Source of the DNA: Albugo candida
Lineage: Eukaryota > Oomycota > Peronosporomycetes > Albuginales > Albuginaceae
Direction: 5' to 3'
Assembly (NCBI GenBank): GCA_905220665.1
Contig: CAJNAR010000144.1
Location: 310,001 to 374,000 of the forward strand
Length of the DNA stretch: 64,000 bases
Shown: one piece after another, positions 1 through 12,100 of the stretch
Layout: every line of letters starts with the position of its first letter
Numbering within the stretch: the first letter of the stretch is position 1
Program-made: the position numbers and the translations under genes
The notes under the pieces: generated by a model
The model's input: the letters and a program-made list of their open reading frames with translations, nothing else
Database searches by the model: none
Told to the model about the DNA's origin: nothing

Positions 1-126
1 GTGCGTTACTCGGAGTCTGGTACGTAACATGTTTTTTGTATGGATTCGGGTATTTTGTAAGATGTTCCAGGATCATATCTCACCGTGAGTGTTATATAGA
101 TTATAATATAGATTATATTATGGGAA

Positions 127-182
127 GGGAATCGTTATTCAGCCTCCATAAATTAATGAAAAACGTGGCTTCTGTTTGGTTT
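127..182 (+). repeat. Copy A of a terminal-repeat-like motif
   Basis: The block begins with gggaatcgttattcagc and continues into a stretch ending near a ggcttctgtttggttt motif. The same motif recurs at 1560-1600 in the same direction and, reversed, at 2271-2331 and 2369-2439. The repeated family includes the CCAAT-like accaatcagag segment. This looks like the end of a DNA transposon or MITE family. Confidence 0.6.
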
Positions 183-189
183 AAATAAA

Positions 190-293
190 TATAACGGAAT
201 AAAAAAATAAAGGGATTATAAAAAAAATATAACAATTTAATAAATAAATAAAAAAGTATGTCAAGCCCGTATACTATACGTATGGATATACAC
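190..293 (+). repeat. Left inverted-repeat arm of the MULE
   Basis: An AT-rich arm whose inner edge (269-293, 25 bases) is the exact reverse complement of 1464-1488. The AT-rich sequence outside that core also resembles the reverse complement of 1489-1560. Long AT-rich terminal inverted repeats are usual for Mutator-like elements, and this pair brackets the transposase relic. Confidence 0.65.
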
Positions 294-789
294 TTCAATA
301 TCAGCAATGGAAAGCGACGACACAAATTAGCAACAGCTTCTTTCGATAACAGGAGTCATGCCAATAAAAGGGACATAATTTAAGCAGTAATTAAGTTCAA
401 CCGAGAATGTAACCGTCCGTTTCGTGTGGTATCAAGTGACAAGCGTTATAAATCAGTGTGCACACAACATGACTTCTCTTTGTTGTGCAGTTTTCCTTTT
501 CGCAGACAATGAGCCCTTCGAGAAAGTTTTCTTTGCACGCCTTTCAAGTATCCTAATCGCTAAAGGCGTCTCGTAGATATACAACAAACTACTTCAAGTC
601 TTGCAGTCAGACATATGGCCATAATCTCCGGTAGGAAAGTGACTGGTGACGATACAAACCAAGCGAGTTCCACCACATATATGCACTGTGCTCACGAACT
701 CCAAATTTTGAAGCTTGAGGTAGATATCGTAAATGATGAATTCATACGGTTGAGTATCATTCTCTGGGAAGGACTATGAGCATATAAGT

Positions 790-1372
790 CATACAGTGAG
801 CGTGGGATATTCGTGGGCGGTACATTTGTAAAGACATCAATCGGTGGGATCCTCCTTGTTGCATGCTTTCGAAATGGAAACAACGACATCCAAATTATCG
901 GAGTTGGGCTTGTGTCGATAGAGAATAAAGATAACTGGAGCTGGTTTTTGAAGTTCTACTCTCTCACCTCAAGCCATCTCCAGCATTCGTGATATCGGAT
1001 AGGGACAAGGGGTTTATGAAAGCTGTGCATACATCGGCAACCGACGCCCCACATTTTTTTTGCTTCCGGCATTTGAAAGAGTACGAGAAGGCGAAAGCGA
1101 ATATCACAAGTTCGAACAGCAGTGTGCTGTTGTAGCTTCAGGAGGTTGAGCTTGAAATTTGGTCAAAAGATTACTCATCATGTCCAAAATACAACACTTT
1201 GACATCAGAAAACGTGGATTCGGTAAGCAGCGTGTTGAAGGGAATTCGGAGCCTTCCTATCATCGATTGCTTGATGGGGATCGAACGTGACGTGGCGTGC
1301 AAGCGAACGAGATGTGGAATGTGCAACCAATTTGACCATAGTCGCAGGACTTGTGCAATAAGGGACGCGTAA
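790..1372 (+). pseudogene. Broken Mutator-like (MULE) transposase
   Basis: Two plus-strand frames together carry the hallmarks of a MULE transposase domain. Around 810-835 the segment VGGTFVKTS matches the usual DGTFK motif, but with Gly at the first catalytic Asp position. ENKDNWSWFL follows near 920-950. After a frameshift near 960, VISDRDKGFMKAV (second Asp present) and a C-x2-H in FCFRHLKE appear at about 990-1082. SENVDSVSSVLKG lies near 1205-1245, and a CX2CX4HX4C zinc knuckle near 1317-1360. At least one frameshift, an in-frame stop near 1133 and the lost Asp make it inactive. It lies between the arms at 190-293 and 1464-1560, as expected for one element. Family identity is good; exact ends are approximate. 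Confidence 0.8.
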
Positions 1373-1463
1373 TTGTATGCTTCATTATCCTTACTACATA
1401 GCGCATTATTGATCAAAGCTTTTTAATGCAAGACTGGTTTTTCTTCGTTATAATCCTACGCAT

Positions 1464-1560
1464 GTGTATATCCATACGTATAGTATACAACATCGGTATA
1501 TTGTTTTTATTTTTTTATCAAATTGGTATATTTCTTTATATTCCCAAAAATAAAACCTTG
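1464..1560 (+). repeat. Right inverted-repeat arm of the MULE
   Basis: Positions 1464-1488 are the perfect reverse complement of 269-293, and the AT-rich continuation to about 1560 mirrors the left arm. It closes the element around the transposase relic. A 17-base direct repeat (127-143 and 1560-1576) lies just outside both arms. It is longer than the 9-bp target duplication normal for MULEs and is more likely a neighbouring repeat family. Confidence 0.65.
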
Positions 1561-1600
1561 GGAATCGTTATTCAGCTCCCACCCTCCATAAAGTAATAGA
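1560..1600 (+). repeat. Copy B of the terminal-repeat-like motif
   Basis: Same gggaatcgttattcagc start as 127-143, followed by cccaccctccataaa. It is the direct-oriented partner of copies C and D, so B with C or D could be the ends of a roughly 0.8-kb element spanning 1560-2440. The interior of that interval holds no recognisable coding sequence. Confidence 0.55.
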
Positions 1601-2270
1601 TTACAAGTTTTGTACCCAAAAAATGGATCTGTGTATGCCAGTAGGTAATTTGTATTGCATGCTGATTGTACTGTCAACAGTCATATTTATCTAACACTCA
1701 TTCATTGCAGGTGATCTACTCTCAGTAGATTCAGCAGTTTGCCTCGCCTGCAAAGGCCAGCTTGCTGCCACTGTCCCAGCAAATGCAAAGCAGCGAGCTA
1801 TGATCCAGATGCAGCTTGGTTTCATGCTCTTGAAGATAATGGAAAGATTTTTCTGCGCGCAGCTCATCTTCGACACAAAATTCACTCCGCTGCACAAATA
1901 AATCATCGAACCACGAAAATAGCGCTTTTACTTTCGTATCTGAATAACTGAATAACCAACTAAGAAGTTATGCAAACTTTGATCAAGTGCAAGTAATCGC
2001 GACTATGTGCCATTAACTGCAGCTGACTGCAACTTCAATTTATTCATAGGCTTGTTGACATCCACAATGGGCTATCATTGCGCCCATGTTTTTCGTCATT
2101 ATATGGTATCACTTTCTGGTAATGGTTTTGATCAGCTTTGGTGGCTGGTCCACCAGCAGTAGCAACAGCACCTGCGGTAGATATAGACTTAGATTACGAG
2201 TACAAAATTTGCTGAAAGCGAAGTTTTTTTTTTCATGATGATTACTTTTATATTACGTTGCTAAATTCAG

Positions 2271-2331
2271 ACCAATCAGAGGCCACGGTTGTCATTAATT
2301 TATGAAGGGTGGGGGCTGAATAACGCTTCCC
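2271..2331 (-). repeat. Copy C of the terminal-repeat-like motif (inverted)
   Basis: Reads accaatcagaggcc at its left edge and gctgaataacgcttccc at its right, which is the reverse complement of copies A and B with one or two mismatches. It matches copy A over the CCAAT-like block as well. Confidence 0.6.
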
Positions 2332-2368
2332 GTAATTTCATTTAATTCACCTCTGTAATATTTTTTAG

Positions 2369-2439
2369 ACCAATCAGAGACCATTCCTCTATTAATTTAT
2401 GGAGGGTGGGGGATAAGGAGGAGGCTGAAAACGTTTCCC
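2369..2439 (-). repeat. Copy D of the terminal-repeat-like motif (inverted)
   Basis: A second inverted copy, less than 100 bp from copy C, with accaatcagagacc, attaatttatggagg and aacgtttccct. It carries a short GGATAAGGAGGAG insertion relative to copy C. Two tandem inverted ends suggest nested or repeated insertion of the same family. Confidence 0.55.
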
Positions 2440-2677
2440 TAAACAATCTTATACATGCGTATGAAATTTGTAATAATTATTGTTCTATGTGGCTAATTGG
2501 CTGAGGGTTGGTAGAAGAAGTCCACCAGTCAAACAACACGAGGAATGTGACAATGCCGTCACGCGACTACGACATCGTTCCAGGTTTCTGAGCCGCATTC
2601 TCTTTTCAACTCGGTAAAGAAGCCTTTGCTCAGAAAAAACCCATTTTAGTTATTCATCACATATCAGTCACATAACG

Positions 2678-3268
2678 ATGCTAAGAAGCGGGGACCAGTG
2701 TACATTACACAAGAGCCAAACAACTCGTCGGCTTTGCGACATCGTGAGGTTGGATGCAAACGATGATGATAAGCATAGTGCATGTTTGGATGGAGATAGT
2801 TTTGCGTCCGTGCCATCTAAAAATCAGGATGAATGGTTTATTGGCGACGACTCGGAGGACGATCGGACCAACTTCGTGTTACCGTTCAGCAATACGGGAC
2901 CAATCGATACGGTACAGACTGGTACGCTACTCCAACAAGCGTTCAAAGAAGGTGACTATGACGAGTCGTTTAACAATGATGTTACTGCGTGGACGTACCC
3001 AACATACACAAATGTTAGTCCAAAAGCGAGTCGTACCATTCCCGTCCCGATTCCGGTTCGTCCGTCCTTCAAGTCTGGTCAAAAAAATACATCAAAATGT
3101 TACACATTCAAGAGACCAGATTTCATGCCAGCATCAAAGCATATTCAATCACACAACACCGACCCACACTCAAACACCGTCTGGATCCAGCCTGAAACCA
3201 TCAAAAGCGCATATTATAACGGAAGGTGGGAAAATGGTACCGACGACGAGCTGTTCCAAATGGATTAA
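2678..3268 (+). CDS. Hypothetical acidic protein, 196 aa
   Basis: A single uninterrupted reading frame of 196 codons starting at ATG after a stop-rich leader. I do not recognise the family. The first half is rich in Asp, Glu and Ser (for example DDSEDDR around residue 58-64). A central Pro/Val/Ile stretch (RTIPVPIPVRP) is followed by a basic segment (SFKSGQKNTSKCYTFKR), and the tail is acidic again. No signal peptide, membrane segment or zinc motif is visible. The C-terminal part (ETIKSAYYNGRWENGTDDE) looks like a short conserved peptide rather than random sequence. An AATAAA lies about 130 bp after the stop. It is bounded by the MULE block on the left and eroded DNA on the right, so a lineage-specific gene is likely. 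Confidence 0.6.
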   Translation: MLRSGDQCTLHKSQTTRRLCDIVRLDANDDDKHSACLDGDSFASVPSKNQDEWFIGDDSEDDRTNFVLPFSNTGPIDTVQTGTLLQQAFKEGDYDESFNNDVTAWTYPTYTNVSPKASRTIPVPIPVRPSFKSGQKNTSKCYTFKRPDFMPASKHIQSHNTDPHSNTVWIQPETIKSAYYNGRWENGTDDELFQMD

Positions 3269-3395
3269 GTTCTTGAAGTAGCGCCATTTATGTTAGACCG
3301 CAAGCAAATTTGTAATATATATCATAATCATCTTTTTTGTTGCTTCTGTAACTGTGTCAGTCAATCATCATATTACTTTTATCCCACCACATGTT

Positions 3396-3401
3396 AATAA
3401 A
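3396..3401 (+). terminator. Possible polyadenylation signal AATAAA
   Basis: An AATAAA hexamer 128 bp downstream of the hypothetical gene's stop codon, in a T-rich 3' region. Plausible as its poly(A) signal; oomycete signals are loosely defined. Confidence 0.3.
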
Positions 3402-6400
3402 GCATTTATCTATTAATGCCATTCACACACGACAGACCTCTACTAGAAGTAGCCCACACTACCGGCATAATCAGGCTGCCGCTATCCTACGGTACACCTC
3501 ACCGCCACATCCAAAACTACCAGAGGCCAATGTGCGTCTGTATTGATTCTTTAATTGACTCATATCAACCACTGACTATTTTTGTAGATAATAAATAATG
3601 GCCAGTGTGCTCACTTAAAACCGACTTACTCGAAACGGGACACCGTCGACAAGGTAGCGTGTCGGCGGCGGATATGTGCTCTGAGCACGCGAACCCCGTC
3701 AGCATGTGACTCCGCCCAACGGCACTGACACGAACTGCAGGAAATAGCGCAAGATGAAATTGAATGACGTACAACGTGGTTCGCGTCGGTGGAGCCAATG
3801 CAACACGGACGAATTCTACTCGACAAAAAGCCTCAAATACGCTAGCTTCCTCGACGATGACTCGCGCTCACGTTCTTATATTAGGATCCTTTAGTTTCTA
3901 GCCGCGAAATCAAGCAGCGATACCTCCACACGTATTGACAAATGAAAGAGAGATAGCAACAGAAAACAAAATACATTGTGTTTTCAGTAACGGTCTGACT
4001 AATCACCATGCCAATTTCCTGATCGTTAATGACTAGGTTCTTCGAAAGCGTCTACAAATGTGTAATTTCTGAAGACTGAATGAAGTCACAGCACTATGGC
4101 CATAACCGAACGATCAAAGCAGCGCCGCGATTCGCTGTATGCTGTATGCTGGCAGGTGCTATATCGGGAGAATCGCCGATATGAGCTAATTTCAGCGATT
4201 GGACGATAAAGATTCTAGGTGCGGGCGTTGGACCTGGGGACGATGAGAATCGGAAGAGCTCGCTCACGTGATCATATTGCGAGTCAGTCAAATGCTCGCA
4301 TGCTCGCACCAGCGACTGGATACAATTTGGATGTGAATAGATCAAGACTCCAAACTTACGAAACATACCGTTCCTTCTGAAGAACATGCATTTACCTGAG
4401 CAATCGCGGGAGAAGTTACTTCGCCATACAGAGATTTGATCTCAACAGCGCCTGCCAGTATCTTTACTTTCAATCTTCGAAGTGCTATGGAAGCACATCA
4501 GACATATTGTATGGGCATGTATTCATCGATCTTTACCAGTACTTATCTCAGCCAGTGACTTGCAACGCACTATGGATACGTGGCACGCTTGAGACGAACG
4601 CAGACAATAGGACATGAGGCTCTCTTTCTCTGGACCAAGATCCACGTTTTTGATAAATTGGTTCATTCCAGTTTTCCCATGTCGCAAAACATTCGAGCGC
4701 GATTCATTCTCAAAACATTTGACGGATTCTGGAGCGGTGGTAAAGTTGCTCTCTACGCCGAATACTTTTTTTAATATAATGTCCGTGTAGGGTGCGCTGA
4801 TACCTATTTCAGTGTGAGTGCAATTGTACGAGCAAAGTATAAGATCAGCTTATGACTCACTCCTTACATGCATTCCGTCACGGTGAGCGTTTCATAAAAC
4901 GTCGATCAAGCTACTTACTCAAAATCGAAGACAGGTCTTTCACTTGCGACTCACGCTGTCAGATCCATCGCGTTGCGTCCTTCCTGACCTGAGCGATTCC
5001 ACCGCAGATTATCGATTTGTGTCATCTGAGGCTCTCTGATCTATTTTCTTTCACGCGAGGACTCGAGTCAGCATGAACAAATTGGTGTTTTCCACCCACA
5101 CGGTATCTGCATTCTCAGACTCAGATCAGTACTGCATTTCATCATAGGTCCAATGCTACCATAACAGGTCTTTGAGTCTTTCGGCCTGATCTTGAGTTAG
5201 CGAATTAAGGTATTTATGAACGTCGCGATGTGTACAGCAGCAATACAGCTCTTCCAAGTAGCAGTATTCAAATCCAGCGTCCATATCGCAGCAAGACCGC
5301 TTCTCTTAGGCAACTTTTCAGGCATGCGTCTAATAAGGTGCATGGAACACCACTTTACAAAAGGATCCGGTTTGGTCGTTGTGAGCAAGCGCTTGATACA
5401 CGTAAAGTCGATATAAGTACTGGCAAGCAAACGCCATATGTATGGATGTTCTACACAGCAGTGTGCAACTGTCATTAAGGATGATATGGGGAAGAGCACT
5501 CTGAGCGGATACTTTTGCAGTGCACGACTGAAAGATTGGAAGAATCTTCCAGAAGCTAAAGTCTCCAATCGTCAGAAAGATATCCAATGCAAAGCATGCA
5601 TTTGCGACATTTGGAGCGATGCCACTTAAAAACACCTCTATTACGAAACTGAAAAGGATACGAAAACCTCTCTCATGCAAAGTGGAACGGTCGAAACAGA
5701 TATACTCTTTTCATCGGATTATGTCGTAAAGCTCGCACACACAGCTCGATTCGATTTTGGTGGTATTCTATGTTTGGGAGTACCTGCAGTGTCATCAGCG
5801 AAGAAATTTCTACAGTGAGGGTCAGCGACAAAGCCACAATCGTGAAAATTTCAGGAAGTTTCAACAACTTCAGGACCAGATTATTATGTCTCGGAGGAGA
5901 ATCCCGGCAGTGAGAAACTCTCGCTACAAGTACGAGATTTTCAGGAGTTTTTCCGTAGTGAGATGGAAAGCAATGAAAAAGAGATAGACCGTGGAGACAC
6001 AGCAGGAAGCAATCACACACGGAATTTAGCAATACTGGGCACAAATGCAGAAAACTGGTGCGTCAAGATCTAGCTAAAAAGAAGCAAACTCACCCAGCGA
6101 TGGAGCCAAAGAAGAGTTTAGTATTAACTCACTGACACCAGCAAGATCTGTTGAAAGCACATTGCACGGGGCAAAAAAAAAGAGGTGTTTTAGGTGAACT
6201 GTAAAGCAACTATGAAGGAGATCAAGATAATTAGAAGATGTAAGTGGCTTGTACAAATGAAGGAAATGGAGTGACTGCATGTCAGGTGAACCCGCCAAGT
6301 GTACCAACTTGTTGAAGTACAAATATGTTGTACATCGCATCCTTGCAACCTATCCTAACGATCGAGCTGAAGCAGTTGACATGAAGGTGATCTTCCGTGG

Positions 6401-8322
6401 CCCCATCTATACAATCAAGAAGAATTTTGAATATCGATTTTGATTCGAAACGATCATCAATATGCTGGCTTTGTTGCTCGTATTGCTTCTCTCATGACAA
6501 AAATCAGAGTACAGGACAGGATAGACTGTTTGGACCACACATTGCTTCCACATCCACAAATTCGACTTCGATTGCCTTGCCAGTCTCACCCAAAAGGTCT
6601 TACATCGTCGTTTGGTTGAATCGCTCAGGACCGCGTATTGCGGCTTCTTCCGACCCAGCACTTCGATCAGGTTGATTCTTTGGCACTACTTTGCAATGAG
6701 CACTTTCAGAATGAAGTTCGCTTGTGGATCGCTGGACACCGAGCTCTTCATAGAAATCAAAATGGTGTGGATTCGGCGCTCTTGCTCATTTTCTGAAAAA
6801 TTGAAATGAATCAATTCGACTTTTCGTCATTCAGCGCATACGCTCACTCAATCGCGACATGATAGTAGATCATTGACGATGACAACTTGAAGAGACTTTT
6901 CGCAGTTTGCGCCTACTCAAGCGATTGAAATAGAAGAACTGAACTGAAGAGCAAGGAAAAGGCTTACTCGATGTGATTGATTTCCCCCAAAGATGACTCG
7001 ACCATCCCAAGCTGTTGCATGATCGAGACCGACTATGAAGCTTTGTCTACTTCAGAGTTCTCACAATTTCGTTTATCCAACTTTTCTACAGCATTGTGTT
7101 AGTTAGCATCATCTATCCGAAGTTCGGTATGCGGAATCGTTGCTGACCTTCGAGTTTCACAATGCGAGTTTGAAGCCGTCCATTAGCTTCGTGGAGACAG
7201 TCATTTGGAGTTTGTGTTCCTGAAGCTCATCTTGTCTTCGTCGTTGTTGCTGTGCTACTTCCGTGCCGGTCGCTACTTACTGAAAGATTTTACCTCCGGC
7301 CAAAGAGGCTTTTGTCCCCGATAATTTCTATCTCTTGTATCAACATCGGATCCGTTTCTTTTGATATTTTAGGCGTTGCAGCAATTTGATTCGCTCTGAG
7401 TGCTCGATACCGCGATGAAGTGGGGCGTGAGCCGAAGGTGTAGACATTTTGCGGCTCATTTGATATACTAAAACTCGATGTGAGACGAGATCTGAATCAG
7501 ATACAGTGAATGGACCATGGAGTTTTAAATTGCAAGCGCCCCTGGTACCGAGTTGTCCATTCTTCATACCTCAACCAGTTTGCTCCATTCCGATAAGGAA
7601 GTGATGTCCGCAACGTTGGACAAAAATAACAAGTTATGGAGCTAATCAAGATATATGGTGCTCGAGTAGATAAATTAAGGTGCCTTCGTCCACGTTTTTA
7701 GTCATCTCAATCTAATGTCTATTGTTTAGACGACACGAATACTATGCGCCAGCAAAAAAAAGTTTTTTGTCAGCGGAAATCAATACGGAAATCATCACTG
7801 ACTCTGGACTGAGTCTAGCATGAGCGTGTTGATTCATTTTGGCTCTGCGTATCCCCAATATGTCTCATGTTATTTATGCGAGCCAAAACATTACCATTTA
7901 ATAGTGTAGGGACTCAACCTCTGTCATTTTCACCGATGTTTTCAAGCTTCTCCTGTCGGTGCTCTGATGCCTATTGAACGCGAAGAGGCAGTACTCCAAG
8001 AATCGTCTTAGCGGATGGCAATGGAGCTAAAGAAGGACATGTAGGATAGTCACGATATTATGCGAAAAGTCTGGCTTGTTGTTCATTGAACCTGGCGTGG
8101 ATAATATAGCAAATGCCATTGCAGAGGCGATGTCACTGCACCGAGACTAATAGTATTTGGCAAAGCTTGGACTAGAGAAACCACTGTGCTGTAGAAGTTG
8201 TATTGTGTGTGCTTCGTACTAATTGACAGCAAAACGAATATTCGCTCAATAAGAGAATATATTTGATGTTCATTGTTTGTTTTGTGCTATCGACTTGCGT
8301 CGAAATAACTTCGTGTTTACAC
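3402..8322. other. ORF-poor, probably eroded interval
   Basis: About 4.9 kb without a reading frame I can connect to a family. The longest open stretches (about 97-123 codons near 4.1, 5.2-5.7 and 5.7-6.0 kb) overlap one another on opposite strands and lack good start codons or splice sites. I found no tRNA, tandem array or terminal repeat. A minus-strand fragment at 7340-7567 faintly resembles the tail of a retrotransposon polyprotein (a KLHGPFTV-like motif), but not well enough to call. Decayed transposons or genes are the best guess. Confidence 0.4.
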
Positions 8323-9190
8323 TTAGTGTCGCCAGTTCTGTTTTTTACCCTTCTTTTTCTTTCTGGACTTGATGATCTTGCTCGCCGAGGCAGATGTCTC
8401 CTTCAGCCGCGTTGATTGTATTGTTGGCTCATCTTGGTGCTCGTCCCCATCGTTGGTGCTCTCGTTGCTTGCAGTCGGTTGTATCCTATGCGATGGCTGC
8501 GACAGTGCCATGTGCTCATCCTGCTCATTACGACCATCAAGATACTGTTGAATTAGGTTTGGTGGCTTTGATAGTTTGATGAACGCTGTGGGCGTATCGT
8601 TTGTCATTCATTGGGATGTCTGGGGGTTTTCGCAGCCTCTTACCTTTCATATTGTTGCTTCCAGTGCTCTCCGACGTGGATGTCTCGCCTGATGCCTGGA
8701 GTATTGTGCGTAGCTTTTTGACATATTTTTTTTTATCTGTCAAGGTTACGTCTATGTACGCCACTCGCGAGAACAAGGTTATTATATAGACTAATGCAAG
8801 TATTGCTTTTACCTTTCTTATTCCCATTCTTTACTAGCCAATTGGATGCATCTGCCCCTTGGCAAAGCTTGCTGTCCGGATCAAGATGTAATTCCACTAA
8901 ATCTACGCAGAGCCCCTTCCTGTTGTCCACAACAGGACGGAATTTCGCTCTATATGCTGGATGAAAGAAAGTAGTAGTAGTTAAATTAGAACTCGATGTG
9001 AGTATGCTACAATACTGGCACGTTTTTTATCCGCGATGAGCAGCTTAAATTTAACCAGTAAATCGTTGATTTCTTGTCTTAACGTCTTCTTGTCACTGGT
9101 GTCCTCATTATTGTTCCCTGGATGCTGCCAACTCGAATTGATCATAATGAATGCGATGATCACCAAGCATTGAGCAGCAATATGATTCAT
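8323..9190 (-). CDS. Putative secreted protein, 229 aa, four exons
   Basis: Four exons (9190-9016, 8956-8813, 8751-8644, 8585-8323) join in frame through 59-, 61- and 58-bp GT-AG introns, giving 229 residues and a clean stop. The start was chosen at the ATG that opens a hydrophobic leader (MNHIAAQCLVIIAFIMINSS), a good signal peptide with cleavage near residue 22. The mature part has no membrane segment. It has a charged helix (residues 30-60), a short two-cysteine segment (GLCVDLVELHLDPDSKLC), a Ser/Thr-rich linker and a strongly basic end (SRKKKKGKKQNW) that could act as a nuclear-localisation signal. No RxLR or CHxC motif is seen. I do not recognise the family. Isolation inside degenerate DNA plus a secretion signal suggests a lineage-specific secreted or effector-like protein. 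That role is inferred; the gene structure is well supported. Confidence 0.7.
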
Positions 9191-12100
9191 TCTTGTTAAT
9201 TCGTCCAATTCGATATGTGTAGTTGAGAGTGTGTCCGAAAATGAGAGCTCAGATTATACTAGAATAGCTAACCTGCAGGATGAGAGAGTGATACTTGCTA
9301 GGGTTTTCATGTTTATTACGATTTCGAACCTCATAAAGTCAAAACAGGGAGCCTGGATAATCTTATTGTCTCTGGTCAAAGTCAGATTAGCCAGGTCAAA
9401 AATCCTCGACAGAAAACGGGAACATAACGTTTTTGATTTCTTGCTCTATAAGGATATTTAAGTAAAGATAAATAGGTGAAAGCATGACTCGAGCCGGAAG
9501 AGAAGGCTTCCTCAATGGGCAATTGCTAAAGTTCTCGGCTAGCTGAGTTCCGACTTCTAATTTCCTTGGTTTCCCGATAATATCTAACACGTTTCCCTAA
9601 GGCTTCCGACCTACGTCTTTCTCAAAGTTTAAACAGATTCCCACACATTTCCCTAAAATTCCTGATAAAATCCCACAGTTTTATTGTATTTCGTTACATT
9701 CCACGCGTTTCCCTGATTCTTCCAGGTAAATTTCGAGGCATTTCCTAAGTTAATAATCAAAGTGTGGGAATCTATTGGAAAGGGGATTTGATGAAAGGAT
9801 GTATCAGCCATTGTCAAATTAGGTGGCACACTCGCAAGCCATCATGGTAATATATCGCGTCGAGATAGATCCTTGGGAAGTGGAATCAACTCCAATCAAG
9901 TGTCTTGCGATTTGTTAAAGTTTCTACACTTCGATCCAGAAGGGCTTTCACGTCATATTGGACTGTTTTTCCCATTTGGCGCACGTGCTTGTCTGAAGTG
10001 TCGATGTGTATCCTCATCGTAATGCATCGATGCGTCTCCTTTATAACTTGATTCGGTATCCGCTCAATTTTTCCAACACGTTACTCACAACCCGGTATGC
10101 TCCACGATGCTAAAGCAGTTGAAGCCGGCGACAATAGCTTCTCGAAGTATTCGAGGATACCAAATAGATAATGCACAATGATGAATTTGTTCGCATATAT
10201 TGCGTTTGGCTGCTGGGAGAATTAGTCGAGATCGATCCACGCGAAGAGTCAACACTCTAGAATCACTTTCCAAGAGCCTCACATACATCCAGTCAAGTTG
10301 GTCCAGGATTCAAAGCAAAATGCAAACGCGTGGAGATATGAGCTGAGGGCAAATTCCGGTTCCCTTTCTGCATCATTCTTCATGAGTTCACCCAGTAGAT
10401 GATTAGTCATCGAATCGGCTGTTTTGAATCATTGCAATCCGAGGGAATCAAAGCGTCCCTGTTTCGTAAATTCTCCAGCACTTGTTCCAGCAAAGGCGAG
10501 CACGATAATATCCTTGGCTTCTCAAGTTTTCTATCATGGAATGACGGAAAGGTGTCGTATGGGAGATGAGAGTTGCTCCGAAATTACTGAGTGCTAATCA
10601 GCGTGAAATATTTCTCATTCATTTTGAGAAGAATCAGCACATCGTCGTTACCGCACCGGAGGATGTCGAGGGCGTGTTGTAACGGGGATGAGCTAGTTCC
10701 AAGCCCTTTTTTAAGTAAACATGAATCGGGTGGTACTGTGTTTATTACGCCCTGGAAAAGAATTCTTCTAAAGAAGCAGCGGTTTTCAGAAAGCATCCAG
10801 CTTATACTCTGGGGCATCACTGAGAAGCTCATTCACACCAATCAGAATCTGCTTCGAAAAGCTCTGGGTTTGCATCAGATCAGTTGCACAGAGTCGTCAA
10901 TAATGTGCTCAATTGGTAAAACCATGCTATACTAGAAGATCCCAATGTCTTGGCTGTCGTTACGAAATTGCAGAAAGTAATGTGCTTGCTTTCTAGAGTA
11001 CTGGTCAGCATAAGAAGTAAGAATACACCATGCAAAATTACTAGAAAATATGGCTTCAATCGCTCTACCTATAACTCCAACCAGAGTCACTCACTTCATA
11101 CGAGAAATAGTTGAGTGTTTCAGTACGACACCTTTCGAAGCTCATCTTGATGCGACCTCCTCGTTCCCAGAAATCTTCGTTTTGAGGCATTTAAATAAAG
11201 ATGTGGCCAGTATTGTGGAACAAGCTATCCAAGCCAGTGACCAAGGACCCAAATGGAAGAAAGTGTATCATCGGATTTTGTCGTCGCCGTAGAAGACTTA
11301 ACAAGGTATGCATTTGGTGTCGTAAAATGCAGATAAGAGCTTTATGAAGATCGATGAACGGATACAAAATGTAGCTTTCGAGTCCCAATGCAAGTACAAT
11401 AGAATCTATCTCCAAGTTGTTCTCTAATGAATCATATTGGATCTTGTAACGCACATTGATCAAAATTTTGCTGCTGCATGGTCAGAAAAAAAAATCCCAG
11501 TAGCGACACGGTTAGCAATAAGGCTTTTGAGATGTAAAAAAAAGACTCGAAACCTTTGCTTTTGCTTTCAAGTCACTTACCGGCCGTCTCAGTAGCTGAA
11601 AGTAAGTCGCATGCAGCAAAAGTCACAAATCATGTCAAGAAAGTGAATATTCGAGCCTTGTTAATCCTCTTATCACGAAATTCTACTTGATCGTTGCCAC
11701 TCAAGACTTAATGCATCAATTTGAAGTAATTCACAATGGAATACGTCTGTGAAGAACTGGACGTCAAAAATACTAGATTTGGTGTCGTCATTACCAGTCG
11801 CTTTCTAAAATTCCCGATAGTCTTCATCATCAACTTTGACTGTCGAGTGGCCAAAGCGCGAAATGCACTCGTTAAGAATAGATGCATTTCATTTCTACTG
11901 GTTGTCGCTACCTTTAGAATTGATAGTACGACCGACTGATCGCCAGTGGAGTTCATTTAGTGCGTCCCAATAATGTAATAACGATTATCGTATTTCCATC
12001 GCAATCCATCAAATTCTTCGACGTGCCATTAGATGTTGAGCTACCAGCTCTTTTCTGATACGGAGTACGATTTTAAAGCGATCGATGCTGCTCCCCAATC

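Noticed and set aside
1739..1951. Short cysteine-containing frame on the plus strand after the MULE
   Set aside because: Seventy codons with no ATG start, domain or repeat match; chance is likely.
5197..6044. Overlapping frames of 60-123 codons on both strands
   Set aside because: No ATG starts, splice joins or domains support any of them.
7340..7567. Possible retrotransposon polyprotein tail (minus strand)
   Set aside because: The GPFTV-like motif is too short and the expected integrase motifs upstream were not found.
10810..10935. Plus-strand LIHTNQNLLRKALG segment resembling mevalonate kinase
   Set aside because: Only a dozen residues match and the following glycine-rich motif of that family is absent.
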